A stretch of DNA of 64,000 nucleotides from Malaciobacter molluscorum LMG 25693 (GCF_003544935.1 NZ_CP032098.1:496001-560000), one strand, 5' to 3'; counted from the stretch's first letter, positions 37,760-48,532 are shown. The notes: generated by a model not told the origin, from the sequence alone. A program made the numbers and translations.

Positions 37760-38785
37760 TTATAAAATTACAGCCTTACCATCAATCATTGCAATTGTAT
37801 CTTCTATTCTTACTCCAAATTCATTTGGAAGATAAATACCAGGTTCAATTGTAAATACCATATTATCTTCAATGATTACATCAGATTTAGAGTTTATAAA
37901 TGGGAATTCATGAATATCTAAACCAACTCCATGTCCAGTGCTATGTACAAAGTATTTACCGTAACCAGCTTTTGTAATTACATCTCTTGTAAGAGCATCA
38001 ATTTGTGATGCTTTCATTCCTGAACGTGCATTATTAATTGCATTAAGTTGTGCTTTATATACTAAATCATAAATTTTTTGATGTTTTTTATTTTTGAAAT
38101 TTTGTTCTCTTTTAAAAGAGAATGTTTCAAAATCTACATGGGAAGTACAAGTTCTATCTGAACAATATCTTTTATATTTAATTCCTGCATCAACTAAAAG
38201 TAAATCATTTAATTTTAATTTTTTCTTTGTTGGTAAAGCATGAGGTTTTGCAGCATTTTCATTTATTGCAACTATGGGTTCAAAACTTAAATCAAATTTA
38301 CCTGTTTGACTCATTTTTTCTATGGCTTTAAAATATAATAGTTGTTCTTTTTGGTTAAAGCCATTTTTTCTTATATATTTTGCTAAATATTTAAAACCTT
38401 CTTTCCCTAATTTTGCAGCTTTACTTAATATTGCAATTTCATCATCAGATTTAATAATCCTTTTTTGTTTTGAAAAATTTAATTCTTCAATAAATTCAAT
38501 ATCTAAATCTTCAACTAATGTTTTGTAAATGTGATAGGTAAAATCATTTGGATCAAAGGTGAGTTTTTTTATTTTACTATCTTTTAATAGTTCTTTTGTT
38601 GTTTTTATTAAATCACTTGATTCTATAATAGAACAATTTCTAGCATACTCTTTTGCTTCTAGCACATATCTTGCATCAGTAAGAAAAAAACTCTCACTTC
38701 CTAACGTAATAAATATTACATTATCACAAGAAAATCCACATTCATAATAGATAGCATTTTCATCTCGTAATATATAGTTTTCCAT
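37760..38785 (-). CDS. M24-family aminopeptidase (X-Pro type)
   Basis: A 341-residue cytoplasmic metallopeptidase, the shorter PepP/PepQ form. The N-terminal creatinase-like domain (about 1-115) is followed by the pita-bread catalytic domain. The metal ligands are visible as [14 protein letters not shown] (two Asp), [13 protein letters not shown] (His), FTIEPGIY (Glu) and VRIEDT (Glu). It cleaves X-Pro peptides by family. The ATG lies 66 bases from the divergent aroQ start, so the two promoters share this short gap. Confidence 0.92.
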   Translation of the reverse strand: MENYILRDENAIYYECGFSCDNVIFITLGSESFFLTDARYVLEAKEYARNCSIIESSDLIKTTKELLKDSKIKKLTFDPNDFTYHIYKTLVEDLDIEFIEELNFSKQKRIIKSDDEIAILSKAAKLGKEGFKYLAKYIRKNGFNQKEQLLYFKAIEKMSQTGKFDLSFEPIVAINENAAKPHALPTKKKLKLNDLLLVDAGIKYKRYCSDRTCTSHVDFETFSFKREQNFKNKKHQKIYDLVYKAQLNAINNARSGMKASQIDALTRDVITKAGYGKYFVHSTGHGVGLDIHEFPFINSKSDVIIEDNMVFTIEPGIYLPNEFGVRIEDTIAMIDGKAVIL

Positions 38786-38851
38786 AACTCATCTTTCATT
38801 AACAAAAATTTTAATATAATCTTATCTAAAATTTATAAAAGGAAATATAAT

Positions 38852-39325
38852 ATGAAAATTGCAGTAATTCAAGGTCCAAATTTAAATATGTTAGGAATTA
38901 GAGAAAAACATATTTATGGACCAATGTCTTTAGAGCAAATACATGAACAATTAAAAGCAAGTGCAGACCAAAATAATGTGGAATTAGAGTTTTTTCAATC
39001 TAATTTAGAAGGTGAAATTGTTGATAGAATTCAAGAATGTTTAGGTGAAGTAGATGGAATTATTATTAATCCAGCAGCATATTCTCATACATCAATTGCA
39101 ATAAAAGATGCTTTAAGTGCTGTAAATCTTCCAGTAGTAGAAGTACATATATCAAATATTTATAAAAGAGAAGAGTTTAGACAAAAATCAATTACAGCTA
39201 GTGCAAGTACTGGTGTAATTTCTGGATTTGGTCCATTTGGTTATCATTTAGGATTAATTTCATTAATGCAAATGATTACAGAAATTAAAGCTGTTCAGCA
39301 AGCAAATGATGCTAAAGAACAATAA
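38852..39325 (+). CDS. aroQ: Type II 3-dehydroquinate dehydratase
   Basis: Third step of the shikimate pathway. A 157-residue dodecameric-type enzyme. [19 protein letters not shown] contains the substrate-binding Asn and the catalytic Tyr. [17 protein letters not shown] and [14 protein letters not shown] contain the catalytic His and binding residues. AAAGGA precedes the ATG. It is followed after 5 bases by the deaminase gene, the same order as in Campylobacter. Confidence 0.96.
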   Translation: MKIAVIQGPNLNMLGIREKHIYGPMSLEQIHEQLKASADQNNVELEFFQSNLEGEIVDRIQECLGEVDGIIINPAAYSHTSIAIKDALSAVNLPVVEVHISNIYKREEFRQKSITASASTGVISGFGPFGYHLGLISLMQMITEIKAVQQANDAKEQ

Positions 39326-39330
39326 TTGTA

Positions 39331-40554
39331 ATGAAACTAATAAGTGCAAAGTGGGTAATTACCTGCGATGAAAATAGTAGCATCATAGAAAATGGTGCTA
39401 TTGTTTATGATAAAAAAATAATACAAATTGATACATTAGAAAAAATACAAGAAAATTATCCAAACTTACAACCTTTAATATTAGAAGAAAATTCTGTTTT
39501 AATGCCAGGTCTTATTAATACTCATGTTCATTTGGAATTTAGTTCTAATTCTACAACACTAAAGTATGGTAATTTTATGTTATGGTTAAACTCTGTAATT
39601 GGTTCAAGAGATGAACTTATTCAAAAAGCAACTACAAATCTTATTGAAAAAAAACTAGATAAAATGAAAAAAAGTGGTACTACAACTATTGGTGCTATTT
39701 CATCTTATGGTTTTGATATGCAAGCTTGTTTAAATTCTCCTATAAATACAGTTTTTTTTAATGAAGTAATTGGAAGTAAAGCAGATATGATTGATACATT
39801 ATTTGCTGATTTTAAATCAAGACTTGAAGAATCTAAAAAAAATAAAAATAGTAGTTTCTTCCCAGCTATTGCAATACACTCTCCATATTCTGTACATCCA
39901 ATACTTATAAGAGAGACTTTAAATATAGCTAAAAATGAAAATCTACCTGTAAGTGCACACTTCTTAGAATCTATAGAAGAGTATGATTGGTTACATAAAG
40001 ATGAAGGTGGGTTTACAGATTTTTTTAAAAACTTTTTGGGTCAAGAAAAAGCTGTTACTAGGCCAATGAATTTTTTAAATCAATTTGAAGGTATAAAGAA
40101 TTTATCTTTTACTCATTGTGTTGAGGCAAGTAATGAAGATTTAAAAAAAATCAAAAGTTTAAATGCAATTATAAATCATTGTGTTACTTCTAATAGAATT
40201 TTGAATAATACAAAACTAGATCTTTCAAGAATTGATGATACAGATTTTGCAATAGGAACAGATGGATTAAGCTCAAATAACTCTTTATCAATGTTTGATG
40301 AGATGAGAAATGTATTAATGATGCATACAGATTTTGAAATTAATAGTTTTGCAAAGAAAATATTAAAAGCTTCAACTTCAAATGCATCAAGAGCATTAGG
40401 ATTAAATAAGGGTATTTTGCAAAATGGTAAAGATGCAGATATAATTGCAATTAATCTACCAGATAAATTAAAACATAAAGAAGATATTGCAACACATATA
40501 ATTTTACATACTAAGTATGTGAAAAAAACAATAATAGGAGGGGAAGATGTTTAA
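39331..40554 (+). CDS. mqnX: Amidohydrolase, probable aminodeoxyfutalosine deaminase
   Basis: A 407-residue metal-dependent deaminase of the COG0402 group. The metal-binding HxH is in GLINTHVHLEF, further His ligands in PVSAHFLESIEEYDW and SFTHCVEA, and the catalytic Asp in IGTDGLSSNNSLSMFDEM. Members in Campylobacterota convert 6-aminodeoxyfutalosine to futalosine for menaquinone synthesis, and the aroQ-deaminase-sppA order matches that group. No other mqn genes lie in the window, so the substrate assignment rests on family and neighbours. The next gene overlaps it by 8 bases. Confidence 0.8.
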   Translation: MKLISAKWVITCDENSSIIENGAIVYDKKIIQIDTLEKIQENYPNLQPLILEENSVLMPGLINTHVHLEFSSNSTTLKYGNFMLWLNSVIGSRDELIQKATTNLIEKKLDKMKKSGTTTIGAISSYGFDMQACLNSPINTVFFNEVIGSKADMIDTLFADFKSRLEESKKNKNSSFFPAIAIHSPYSVHPILIRETLNIAKNENLPVSAHFLESIEEYDWLHKDEGGFTDFFKNFLGQEKAVTRPMNFLNQFEGIKNLSFTHCVEASNEDLKKIKSLNAIINHCVTSNRILNNTKLDLSRIDDTDFAIGTDGLSSNNSLSMFDEMRNVLMMHTDFEINSFAKKILKASTSNASRALGLNKGILQNGKDADIIAINLPDKLKHKEDIATHIILHTKYVKKTIIGGEDV

Positions 40555-41437
40555 TTTTTTTAAAACCTTGTTTTCACCAATTATTGCAATTTTAGATTTT
40601 ATTACTAAATATTTTAAAACAATTGTATTTTTAACAATTATGTATTTTGTTATATTTAGTGGTTCAAATAATGAAATAAGTAAATTTCAAGAAGATTATG
40701 CAAATTTGCAAAAGATTGAATTAACAGGTCCTATAATAAATTCTAAAGCTATTTTAGAACAAATAGAAAAAGCAAGAACAAATGTAAATATAAAGGGTGT
40801 ATTACTAGAAGTGAACTCTCCTGGTGGTGCCGTTGCTCCTTCTATAGAAATAGCTTACGCAATAAAAAGATTAAAACAAGTAAAACCAGTTGTAGCATAT
40901 GCAAGTGGAACAATTGCAAGTGGAAGTTATTATGCTTCAATTTGGGCAAATAAAATAATAGCAAATCCAGGAAGTATTGTGGGTTCTATAGGAGTTATTT
41001 TTCAAGGAGCTAATGTTGAAGAGCTTATGGAAAAAATTGGAGTAAAAGCACAAACAATTAAAGTTGGTAAATATAAAGAAGTTGGAACTTTGACAAGAAC
41101 ATGGTCAACATATGAAAAAGATGAATTAGAAAAAGTAATAAATGATACTTATGATATGTTTATTTCAGATGTTGCAACAGCAAGAAATCTTAAAAAATCA
41201 GATTCTAACAAATTTGCAGATGCACATATTTTTACTGCAAGACAAGCAAAAGAAGTAAAATTAATTGATGAAGTAGGTACTATGTATTCTGCTAAAGCTG
41301 AATTAATAAAGTTATCAAAAGTTTCTAATCCTATTTGGAAAAAAGAAGATAAAATAAATAAATTGATTGATAAATTTATGAATGAGGCAGTTAGTCAATT
41401 CTCTTTAAGATTTATGGATAGTTTAAAAGCATACTAA
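40547..41437 (+). CDS. sppA: Signal peptide peptidase SppA
   Basis: A 296-residue membrane-anchored serine protease that degrades cleaved signal peptides. One N-terminal helix (about 22-42) precedes a single S49 domain, so this is the short form. The nucleophilic Ser is in GTIASGSYYAS, the catalytic Lys in KVGKYKEVG, and the substrate-binding strand in EVNSPGGAV. It overlaps the deaminase gene by 8 bases. Confidence 0.94.
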   Translation: MFNFFKTLFSPIIAILDFITKYFKTIVFLTIMYFVIFSGSNNEISKFQEDYANLQKIELTGPIINSKAILEQIEKARTNVNIKGVLLEVNSPGGAVAPSIEIAYAIKRLKQVKPVVAYASGTIASGSYYASIWANKIIANPGSIVGSIGVIFQGANVEELMEKIGVKAQTIKVGKYKEVGTLTRTWSTYEKDELEKVINDTYDMFISDVATARNLKKSDSNKFADAHIFTARQAKEVKLIDEVGTMYSAKAELIKLSKVSNPIWKKEDKINKLIDKFMNEAVSQFSLRFMDSLKAY

Positions 41438-41463
41438 AAGAAGAAGTATAAAACTTCTTCTTT
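41437..41463. terminator. Terminator between sppA and ackA
   Basis: AAAGAAGAAGT (41437-41447) pairs with ACTTCTTCTTT (41453-41463) across a 5-base loop, between convergent genes, with T bases at the right edge and A bases at the left. It probably serves both. Confidence 0.8.
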
Positions 41464-41481
41464 AATGTGAAATATATTTGT

Positions 41482-42684
41482 TTATTTATCAAGTCCAGAA
41501 ACAATTTTATATGTATCATTTGCAATAACGAACTCTTCATTTGTTGGAATAACAAAGATTCTAGCAGCAGAACTATTTGTAGCAATATCTCTTGCATTTG
41601 ATCTTTTTTTATTATTTTTAGTTGGGTCTATAATTAATCCCATTCCATCAAGTCCTGCACATACGATTTCTCTAATTAAAGCAGAATTTTCCCCAATTCC
41701 ACCTGTAAAACATAATGCATCAACACCATCAAGTGCAGCAACATAAGAACCAACATATTTTTTGATATTATAAGCAACCATTTCAACAGCTAACCTACAT
41801 CTATCATTTCCTTCTTGCATACCTTCAAGTACTTCTCTTAAATCAGAAGATTTTCCAGATATTCCTAAAATACCTGATTTTTTATTCATTATGTCAAGTG
41901 TTTCATTTATTGAAAGTCCTTCTTGACTCATCATAAATGAAATTGCGCCAGCTCCAACATCACCAGCTCTTGTTCCCATCATTAAACCTTGAACAGGAGT
42001 AAGTCCCATTGATGTATCAATACATTTTCCATTTAATACTGCACTTACAGAAGATCCATTTCCTAGGTGACAAACAATAATTCTTGTATTACTTTTTTTA
42101 TCTAACATATTTCTTGCTTCATTTGAAACAAAGAAATGGCTTGTACCATGGAAACCATATTTTCTAATACCATGTTTAGTATATTGGTCAAATGGTAAAG
42201 CATACATATAAGCATAATCAGGCATAGTTTGATGAAATGCAGTATCAAATACAGCTACATTTGGTTTTCCTGGCATTAATTCCTGACAAATTTCCATTCC
42301 CATAATATTTGCAGGATTATGTAAAGGTGCAAGGGGAATAAGTCTTTTCATAGCTTCAATTACTTTTTCTGTAACAATTACTGACGAAGCAAATTCTTCT
42401 CCACCATGAACTGCTCTATGTCCAATAGCTTCAATGTCATCAATTGAATCAATAACTTTTCCTTCGCCTTGTGTTAATGTTCTTAAAACTAATTCTATTG
42501 CTTCTTTATGAGTAGGCATAGAAACATCAATTTTTAATTTTTGATCTTCTCCAAATTCATGTTTTAATACACCATCAATTCCAATTCTTTCACAGATTCC
42601 AACTGCTAAAACTTTTTTCGAAATAGGGTTCATTAATTGATACTTTAGTGATGAACTCCCTGCATTTAAAATAAAAATATTCAT
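41482..42684 (-). CDS. ackA: Acetate kinase (copy 1)
   Basis: Converts acetyl phosphate and ADP to acetate and ATP, or the reverse. A 400-residue enzyme of normal length. NAGSSSLKYQL is the N-terminal phosphate-binding motif. HRAVHGGEEF, FDTAFHQTMP, HLGNGSSVSAV and TRAGDVG carry active-site residues, and FTGGIGENSALIRE the nucleotide-binding end. It follows pta by 22 bases as the second gene of the pta-ackA operon. A second ackA lies on the other side of pta. Confidence 0.96.
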   Translation of the reverse strand: MNIFILNAGSSSLKYQLMNPISKKVLAVGICERIGIDGVLKHEFGEDQKLKIDVSMPTHKEAIELVLRTLTQGEGKVIDSIDDIEAIGHRAVHGGEEFASSVIVTEKVIEAMKRLIPLAPLHNPANIMGMEICQELMPGKPNVAVFDTAFHQTMPDYAYMYALPFDQYTKHGIRKYGFHGTSHFFVSNEARNMLDKKSNTRIIVCHLGNGSSVSAVLNGKCIDTSMGLTPVQGLMMGTRAGDVGAGAISFMMSQEGLSINETLDIMNKKSGILGISGKSSDLREVLEGMQEGNDRCRLAVEMVAYNIKKYVGSYVAALDGVDALCFTGGIGENSALIREIVCAGLDGMGLIIDPTKNNKKRSNARDIATNSSAARIFVIPTNEEFVIANDTYKIVSGLDK

Positions 42685-42706
42685 AATTATCTCCTCCCCT
42701 TTATAA

Positions 42707-43705
42707 TTAATCTTCTACTTGTGTTGCTGTAATTGCTACTAAATTTGCAATATCATCTACTGAACAACCTCTTGAAAGGTCATTTACTGGTTTTGCAAGC
42801 CCTTGTACTATTGGTCCATGTGCATCAGCTTTTGCAAATCTTTGAACTAATTTGTAACCAATATTTCCAGATTGTAAATCAGGAAATACTAAAATATTTG
42901 CATTTCCTGCAACTTTACTATTAGGTGCTTTTTTTTCTCCAATTGAAGGAATAATTGCTGCATCAGCTTGCATTTCTCCATCAAATTTAAAATCAACATT
43001 TCTATTTTTTAAAATCTCAACTGCTTCTTGTACTTTTGAAACTAATGGATGTTTTGCACTTCCCATTGTAGAAAAAGATAACATAGCAACTCTTGGATCA
43101 AGTCCAACTACATTTTTTGCAGTTGCAGCTGTACTTGATGCAATATCAGCTAATTGTTCTGATGTTGGATCTGGTAAAACTGCACAGTCTGCAAAAAGTA
43201 TTAATCCATCATCTCCAAATTCTGTATCTATTGTTTCCATAATAAATGTTGATGAAACAGTATTAATTCCAGGTGCTGTTTTAATAACTTGAATAGCAGC
43301 TCTTAATACATCTGCTGTTGGAGAATTTGAACCAGCAACTAGACCATCTGCATCTTTTAATCTTACCATCATACAACCAAAAAATCTTGGCTCTGTTGTC
43401 ATGATTTGTGTTGCTTCTTCTTTTGTTAATCCCTTTGATTTTCTAAGTTCTACTAATTCATTAATATATTTATCAATATCATGAAAATTTTTAGGATCTA
43501 CAATTCTTGCACCATCAATATTTGCTTCGCACTTTCTTGCATCAGTTTTGATAGTTTTTTCATTACCTATTAGGATAATATTAGCTGTTTTATCTTCTAA
43601 AACTTGCTGTGCAGCTTTTAAAACTCTTTCGTCTTCTGATTCAGGAAGAACAATAGTTCTAAGCTTTTCTCTAGCATTATTTTTAATACTATTTATTAGA
43701 CTCAT
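42707..43705 (-). CDS. pta: Phosphate acetyltransferase (short form)
   Basis: Interconverts acetyl-CoA and acetyl phosphate. At 332 residues it is the catalytic-domain-only form, lacking the long N-terminal regulatory region of the E. coli enzyme. VLPESEDERVLKAAQ near the N-terminus and FPDLQSGNIGYKLVQRF and GPIVQGLAKPVNDLSRGCS near the C-terminus are the family signatures. It leads the pta-ackA operon. Its promoter region (43706-43927) carries sequence motifs also found before the acetate symporter operon. Confidence 0.95.
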   Translation of the reverse strand: MSLINSIKNNAREKLRTIVLPESEDERVLKAAQQVLEDKTANIILIGNEKTIKTDARKCEANIDGARIVDPKNFHDIDKYINELVELRKSKGLTKEEATQIMTTEPRFFGCMMVRLKDADGLVAGSNSPTADVLRAAIQVIKTAPGINTVSSTFIMETIDTEFGDDGLILFADCAVLPDPTSEQLADIASSTAATAKNVVGLDPRVAMLSFSTMGSAKHPLVSKVQEAVEILKNRNVDFKFDGEMQADAAIIPSIGEKKAPNSKVAGNANILVFPDLQSGNIGYKLVQRFAKADAHGPIVQGLAKPVNDLSRGCSVDDIANLVAITATQVED

Positions 43706-43799
43706 TTATATATCCTTTATTTATATTCTTTGAAAATTATAAAAGACTAGTATAGCATTTATATAGCAATATTGAAATATTTGAAAAAAAAATATATAC

Positions 43800-43858
43800 A
43801 AAATGTGTAGAAATGTATGATTTATGTACATATAATTATAAATGTATAAAAATTGTGT
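43800..43858. promoter_or_regulatory. Possible shared regulatory motifs upstream of pta
   Basis: AAAATGTGTAG (43800-43810), TGTACAT (43825-43831) and AAATGTATAAAAATTGTGT (43840-43858) recur, in the same order for the first and last, upstream of the DUF485/actP operon at 49032-49042 and 49059-49075. They may be sites for one regulator of acetate genes. High A+T weakens the case. Confidence 0.35.
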
Positions 43859-43889
43859 GGATTTGAAACGATTAGAAAAACTTATATTT

Positions 43890-43920
43890 CTCTCAGCAAA
43901 AATAAAGCTTTTGCTGAGAG
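43890..43920 (-). terminator. Hairpin terminator after acetate kinase copy 2
   Basis: CTCTCAGCAAAA (43890-43901) pairs perfectly over 12 bases with TTTTGCTGAGAG (43909-43920), 7 bases after the ackA stop. It separates ackA copy 2 from pta, so the two are different transcripts. Confidence 0.8.
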
Positions 43921-43927
43921 ATGAATA

Positions 43928-45118
43928 TTATAAGTCTTTTACAAGATTATATGTATCATTTGCAATAACAAATTCTTCATTTGTTGGAATTACAAATACT
44001 TTAACTTTTGATTTATCAGAACTTACTTCTCTTGTACCTGATTGTTTGGCATCATTTTTATCTTTGTCTATTTCTATACCCATAAATTCTAGGTTTGCAC
44101 AGACTTTTTCTCTAATGATACTTGCATTTTCTCCAACACCAGCAGTAAAGCAAATAGCATCTATTCCACCTAATACTCCAGCATAAGAACAAATATATTT
44201 TTTAATTCTATTAGATTTTAAATCAATTGCAAGTGTAGCTCTCTCATCTCCCTTTTCACTTGCTTGAATAATTTCTCTTAAGTCTGAGCTTATCCCAGAA
44301 ACTCCTAATAGACCTGATTTTTTATTTAGATAATCGATTATATCTTGTGCGTTCATCTTCTTTTTTTCCATTAAATAAGATATAACTGCAGGATCTAAAT
44401 CTCCACTTCTTGTACCCATTACTAAACCTTCTAATGGTGTAAGTCCCATTGAAGTATCTATTGATTTTCCATCTTTTACAGCACAGATTGAAGATCCATT
44501 CCCTAAATGACAAACAATAACTTTTGCATTGTCATCTTTTAATAATTTACATGCTTCTTTAGATACAAAGTGATGACTTGTACCATGAAAACCATATTTT
44601 CTTACACCAAACTCTTTATAATCTTCATATGGTACTGCATACATATATGTGCTAGGACTCATAGTTTGATGAAAAGCTGTATCAAATACTGCAACATTTG
44701 GTTTTCCTGGCATTAATTCTCTACAAATCTTTATTCCCATAATATGTGCAGGATTATGTAGTGGAGCTAATGGTATTAAATTCTCAAGTTTAGATATTAC
44801 ATCTTCATCTACTATTACTGATTTAGAAAAATATTCTCCTCCATGTACCACTCTATGACCAATTGCATCAATATCTTTTTCAACTGAGTCAATAACCTTA
44901 TGTTCACCTTTAACTAAGGATTTTAAAACTACTTCAATTGCCTCTTTATGTGTAGGAAGGTTTACTTCTCTTTTTGTTTTAGTACGTGATTCTATAACTA
45001 GTTTTCCATCTATTCCTATTCTTTCTGCAACTCCTGAAGCAAAAACATCATGAGTTGCATGATTCATTAATTGAAATTTTAATGATGAACTACCAGCATT
45101 TAAAATTAATACTAACAT
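43928..45118 (-). CDS. ackA: Acetate kinase (copy 2)
   Basis: A second complete acetate kinase of 396 residues. All the family motifs of copy 1 are present (NAGSSSLKFQL, HRVVHGGEYF, FDTAFHQTM, HLGNGSSICAV, TRSGDLD, AGVGENASIIRE). It lies upstream of pta on the same strand but has its own terminator. The two proteins are alike in most motifs but differ throughout, so the duplication is old. One copy may favour acetate assimilation or another short-chain acid such as propionate; this cannot be told from motifs. Confidence 0.94.
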   Translation of the reverse strand: MLVLILNAGSSSLKFQLMNHATHDVFASGVAERIGIDGKLVIESRTKTKREVNLPTHKEAIEVVLKSLVKGEHKVIDSVEKDIDAIGHRVVHGGEYFSKSVIVDEDVISKLENLIPLAPLHNPAHIMGIKICRELMPGKPNVAVFDTAFHQTMSPSTYMYAVPYEDYKEFGVRKYGFHGTSHHFVSKEACKLLKDDNAKVIVCHLGNGSSICAVKDGKSIDTSMGLTPLEGLVMGTRSGDLDPAVISYLMEKKKMNAQDIIDYLNKKSGLLGVSGISSDLREIIQASEKGDERATLAIDLKSNRIKKYICSYAGVLGGIDAICFTAGVGENASIIREKVCANLEFMGIEIDKDKNDAKQSGTREVSSDKSKVKVFVIPTNEEFVIANDTYNLVKDL

Positions 45119-45393
45119 ATATTATTCCCCTCTATTCTAAATTGTGAAGATTATACCCAAAGCAACTAAAAGAGCAATTTAAATATTATTAGTTATATTT
45201 TTTATAACTCTTTTATCTTTTTAGCTTTTAAATAAATCTTTATTTTTATTTTAATGTACGATGAAATAGTAACTCTATCTATTTAAAAGTTTATAAAATA
45301 AATTAAGTTATTTTGCTTTAAAAAGATTATTGTATAAAATCGTAATACTTTTTTTATTTATGATGTAAGAAAGTAATATGTAATAGTAATTTA

Positions 45394-46824
45394 TTATATA
45401 AAGTTTAGTTTATAGTGATATTCTAGTTTTTTCTTAAGTTTATTTACTATCTTGAAGCTATCTTTTAATAAGTCTTTTTGCATTGAATTTAATTTTTCTG
45501 GATTTATAAAGTTAGTTATTTTTTCTTTTTTATACATGTTATTTAAATTTGATTGTAGTTTTAAATAACATAAAAAGTTAAAAGCTTCTTGTAACTCTTT
45601 TGAAAAGTCTTTTTCTATGATATTTAATTTTGTTAGTTCTTGAATTCTTTTTATGGTATTTGTTCTATAAAGTTTATGTTCTAAACTTAAAGTTCTAATG
45701 CCCTGAACTAATATAAAAATCCCACCTCTTTTTATATCAATTTCTTTTGTTTTTTTATCAACGATAAATCCATCAAAAAAACCTAAAGGTACATCAAAAC
45801 TATTAATGACTTTAGCAAAATTCATATAAAAACTTTGAGAATCTGTAGTGATTTTTAGTAAATGAGTTTTTAAATCTAATAGTAGTTGTCTATCTCCACT
45901 TACACAAAATGAGTCATAAAAAATTGCAAGATTCATAAAGTCATCGCTATTTTTTCCAATAACCCAATCAAAAATTAGTTTTTTAAAATCAGAAAATTTT
46001 CTACACCAATATGGATTTGAAACCATAATATTACCTTTGCATCTTGGAAAACCAAAATCAACAAGAGTTTTTGTAAATTCTTTTGTAAAAGCATATATAT
46101 CTTCTTGTTTTAAACTACAATTATCAGAAATTATCAAAGCATTATCTTGATCTGTTTTTATGATTTGTTCTGCTCTTCCTTCACTCCCCATTACAATTAA
46201 AGCTGAATTATTTTTTAGTTCCTCACAGGCTAAAATATTAAATATTTTTGAGATCAATTTTTTATTTAATTGATTAATTAATTTTGCAATAAAATTTACT
46301 TTTACTCCTTTTGCATGTAATTGTTTTATTATTCTAATAAATTGTTTTGAAATATATTTTAATTCATCTAATGATTTAGCATTATTAATTTCATTTGATA
46401 CCCAGAATGTATTTGTTGCAAAAAATGATGATAATGATATTTGATCAATTATTCCAATAATTTGATTATCATCATTTTTTACAACTAATCTTTTTAAAGA
46501 GTGTTTTGTCATTGTAAGTTGTGCATTAAATAAAAAGTCATTTTCATTTATATATATTAAATCTGAGTTTGAAATTTTACCTACTTCATCATCAAAACTC
46601 ATTTTATTTAAAATTACTTTTTCTCTAAAGTCTGAATCAGTAACAATATAAATGTTGTCTTTTTTATCTTTTAGTAAAAGTGTTGGTATTTTATGTTCTT
46701 TTATTGTTTTTGCAGCTTCATATATTGATGTATTATATGGCAAGACTAAGATTTTATGAATTTTTGCATCTTTAACTTTTGAAATCATAATATTTGCAAG
46801 TTCAGTATCATTATAATCTTTCAT
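45394..46824 (-). CDS. CBS-domain / DUF294 nucleotidyltransferase-like protein
   Basis: A 476-residue cytoplasmic protein. Two CBS repeats (about 12-140) are followed by a DUF294 nucleotidyltransferase-like domain with VMGSEGRAEQIIKTDQDNAL (about 209-228) and a C-terminal substrate-binding-like helical domain. Related proteins sit beside acetate-type symporters in many bacteria. Unlike its 604-residue paralogue at 49735, it lacks the N-terminal cyclic-nucleotide-binding-like domain. Adenylate binding by CBS and nucleotidyl transfer are family expectations only. It follows the symporter gene, separated by a hairpin. Confidence 0.85.
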   Translation of the reverse strand: MKDYNDTELANIMISKVKDAKIHKILVLPYNTSIYEAAKTIKEHKIPTLLLKDKKDNIYIVTDSDFREKVILNKMSFDDEVGKISNSDLIYINENDFLFNAQLTMTKHSLKRLVVKNDDNQIIGIIDQISLSSFFATNTFWVSNEINNAKSLDELKYISKQFIRIIKQLHAKGVKVNFIAKLINQLNKKLISKIFNILACEELKNNSALIVMGSEGRAEQIIKTDQDNALIISDNCSLKQEDIYAFTKEFTKTLVDFGFPRCKGNIMVSNPYWCRKFSDFKKLIFDWVIGKNSDDFMNLAIFYDSFCVSGDRQLLLDLKTHLLKITTDSQSFYMNFAKVINSFDVPLGFFDGFIVDKKTKEIDIKRGGIFILVQGIRTLSLEHKLYRTNTIKRIQELTKLNIIEKDFSKELQEAFNFLCYLKLQSNLNNMYKKEKITNFINPEKLNSMQKDLLKDSFKIVNKLKKKLEYHYKLNFI

Positions 46825-46851
46825 AAAAACTCCAAAATAATATTATTTTAT

Positions 46852-46872
46852 CAAAGAGGAATATCCTCTTTG
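46852..46872 (-). terminator. Hairpin after actP
   Basis: CAAAGAGGA (46852-46860) pairs with TCCTCTTTG (46864-46872) across a 3-base loop, 8 bases after the actP stop. It probably ends or attenuates the DUF485-actP transcript before the CBS gene. Confidence 0.7.
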
Positions 46873-46879
46873 ATTATTT

Positions 46880-48532
46880 TTAGTGATCAACAGCACCTGA
46901 TGCACCAAAGCCAGTTTCAGCTCTAATACTTTGAGCTTCAAAAGCTTTTTGTTCATCTTTTGCTCTTTGAGATTTATCTGTAATTGAGAAAAACCAAATT
47001 GCAATAAAAGCTACAGTTACTGAAAATAGTGCAGGGTGTTTATATGGGAAAAGTGCATGTTCATTTCCTAAAACTTGTACCCAAACAATTGGTCCAATGA
47101 TTACTAAAATAACAGCAGTTAATAAACCAATTGAACCTCCAATAACAGCACCTCTTGTTGTTAATTTTCTCCAATAAATTGATAAAAATAAAATAGGGAA
47201 GTTTGCTGATGCAGCAATAGCAAATGCAAGACCTACCATGAATGCTATATTTTGTTGTTCAAATGCAATTCCTAAAACTACACCAATAATTCCAATTATA
47301 ATAACTGAAATTTTTGAAATTTTAATTTCTTGTTCTTCAGTGGCATTTGGATTTATTACTGATGCATAAAGATCGTGTGATATTGCACTTGCTCCTGCAA
47401 GAGTAAGACCAGAAACAACAGCTAATATTGTAGCAAAAGCAACTGCTGAAATAAATCCCAAAAATATATTTCCACCAACTATATGAGATAAGTGAATTGC
47501 TGCCATATTATTTCCACCAAATAATTTCCCATCAACAAAATATTGCGCTCCTGCATCTGAGTTTAAAAATACAATAGCTCCAAGACCAATAACAGCAATT
47601 ACTAAATAGAAGTAACCAATAAATCCTGTTGCGTAAACAACTGATTTTCTAGCTTCTTTTGCATTACCAACTGTAAAAAATCTCATTAACACATGAGGAA
47701 GTCCCGCTGTTCCTAACATAAGTGCCATACCAAGAGAAATAGCTGAAATTGGATCAGATATAAAACCACCAGGAGCCATAATAGCTTGACCTTTTGAATG
47801 TGATTCTACAGCCTTAGATGCTAATGCTTCAAAGCTAAATCCAAATTGACTTAACACCATAAATCCCATAAATGATACACCTGAAAGTAATAAAATTGCT
47901 TTAATAATTTGTACCCATGTTGTTGCAAGCATTCCCCCAAATGTTACATAAATAATCATCATAATACCTACAAGAATAACTGCATATTCATACTCTAATC
48001 CAAATAATACTTGAATAAGTTTACCTGAACCAACCATTTGTGCAATTAAATATAAAGTTACAACAGAGAGTGAACCAAAAGCAGCTAATGTTCTTATCTC
48101 TTTTTGACCAAGCCTATATGCAGCAATATCTGCAAATGTAAATTTACCTAAATTTCTTAATTTTTCTGCCATTAAAAATAAAATTACTGGCCACCCAACT
48201 AAAAATCCAACAGCATAAATAAGTCCATCATATCCACTTAAGTAAACAAGCCCTGAAATACCTAAGAAAGATGCTGCTGACATATAATCACCTGCAATTG
48301 CCATACCATTTTGAAAACCGCTAATTCCTCCACCTGCTGTATAAAAATCACTTGCAGATTTTGTTCTTCTTGCTGCCCAATATGTAATACCTAACGTTCC
48401 TGCTACAAAAATGAAAAACATTACAATTGCAGGAATATTTAATTCTCTTTTTGTTGCTTCAAAACTTGCATCACCCGCTGCAAATAAAGTTATACCAAAA
48501 ATAGTAGTTATAATTAAAAAAATTCTAGTCAT
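46880..48532 (-). CDS. actP: Cation/acetate symporter ActP
   Basis: A 550-residue sodium:solute symporter with a cleavable-looking N-terminal segment and about 13 helices. [31 protein letters not shown] near 62-92 is the SSS signature region, and [15 protein letters not shown] is conserved in acetate symporters. It overlaps the last base of the DUF485 partner gene, as yjcH-actP do in E. coli. It should import acetate with sodium or protons. It sits between the two CBS/DUF294 genes. Confidence 0.92.
   Translation of the reverse strand: MTRIFLIITTIFGITLFAAGDASFEATKRELNIPAIVMFFIFVAGTLGITYWAARRTKSASDFYTAGGGISGFQNGMAIAGDYMSAASFLGISGLVYLSGYDGLIYAVGFLVGWPVILFLMAEKLRNLGKFTFADIAAYRLGQKEIRTLAAFGSLSVVTLYLIAQMVGSGKLIQVLFGLEYEYAVILVGIMMIIYVTFGGMLATTWVQIIKAILLLSGVSFMGFMVLSQFGFSFEALASKAVESHSKGQAIMAPGGFISDPISAISLGMALMLGTAGLPHVLMRFFTVGNAKEARKSVVYATGFIGYFYLVIAVIGLGAIVFLNSDAGAQYFVDGKLFGGNNMAAIHLSHIVGGNIFLGFISAVAFATILAVVSGLTLAGASAISHDLYASVINPNATEEQEIKISKISVIIIGIIGVVLGIAFEQQNIAFMVGLAFAIAASANFPILFLSIYWRKLTTRGAVIGGSIGLLTAVILVIIGPIVWVQVLGNEHALFPYKHPALFSVTVAFIAIWFFSITDKSQRAKDEQKAFEAQSIRAETGFGASGAVDH

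Noticed and set aside
45119-45393. Possible gene or RNA in the 275-base gap upstream of acetate kinase copy 2
   Set aside because: Only A+T-rich sequence with scattered -10-like words; no ORF with a ribosome-binding site and no strong hairpin.
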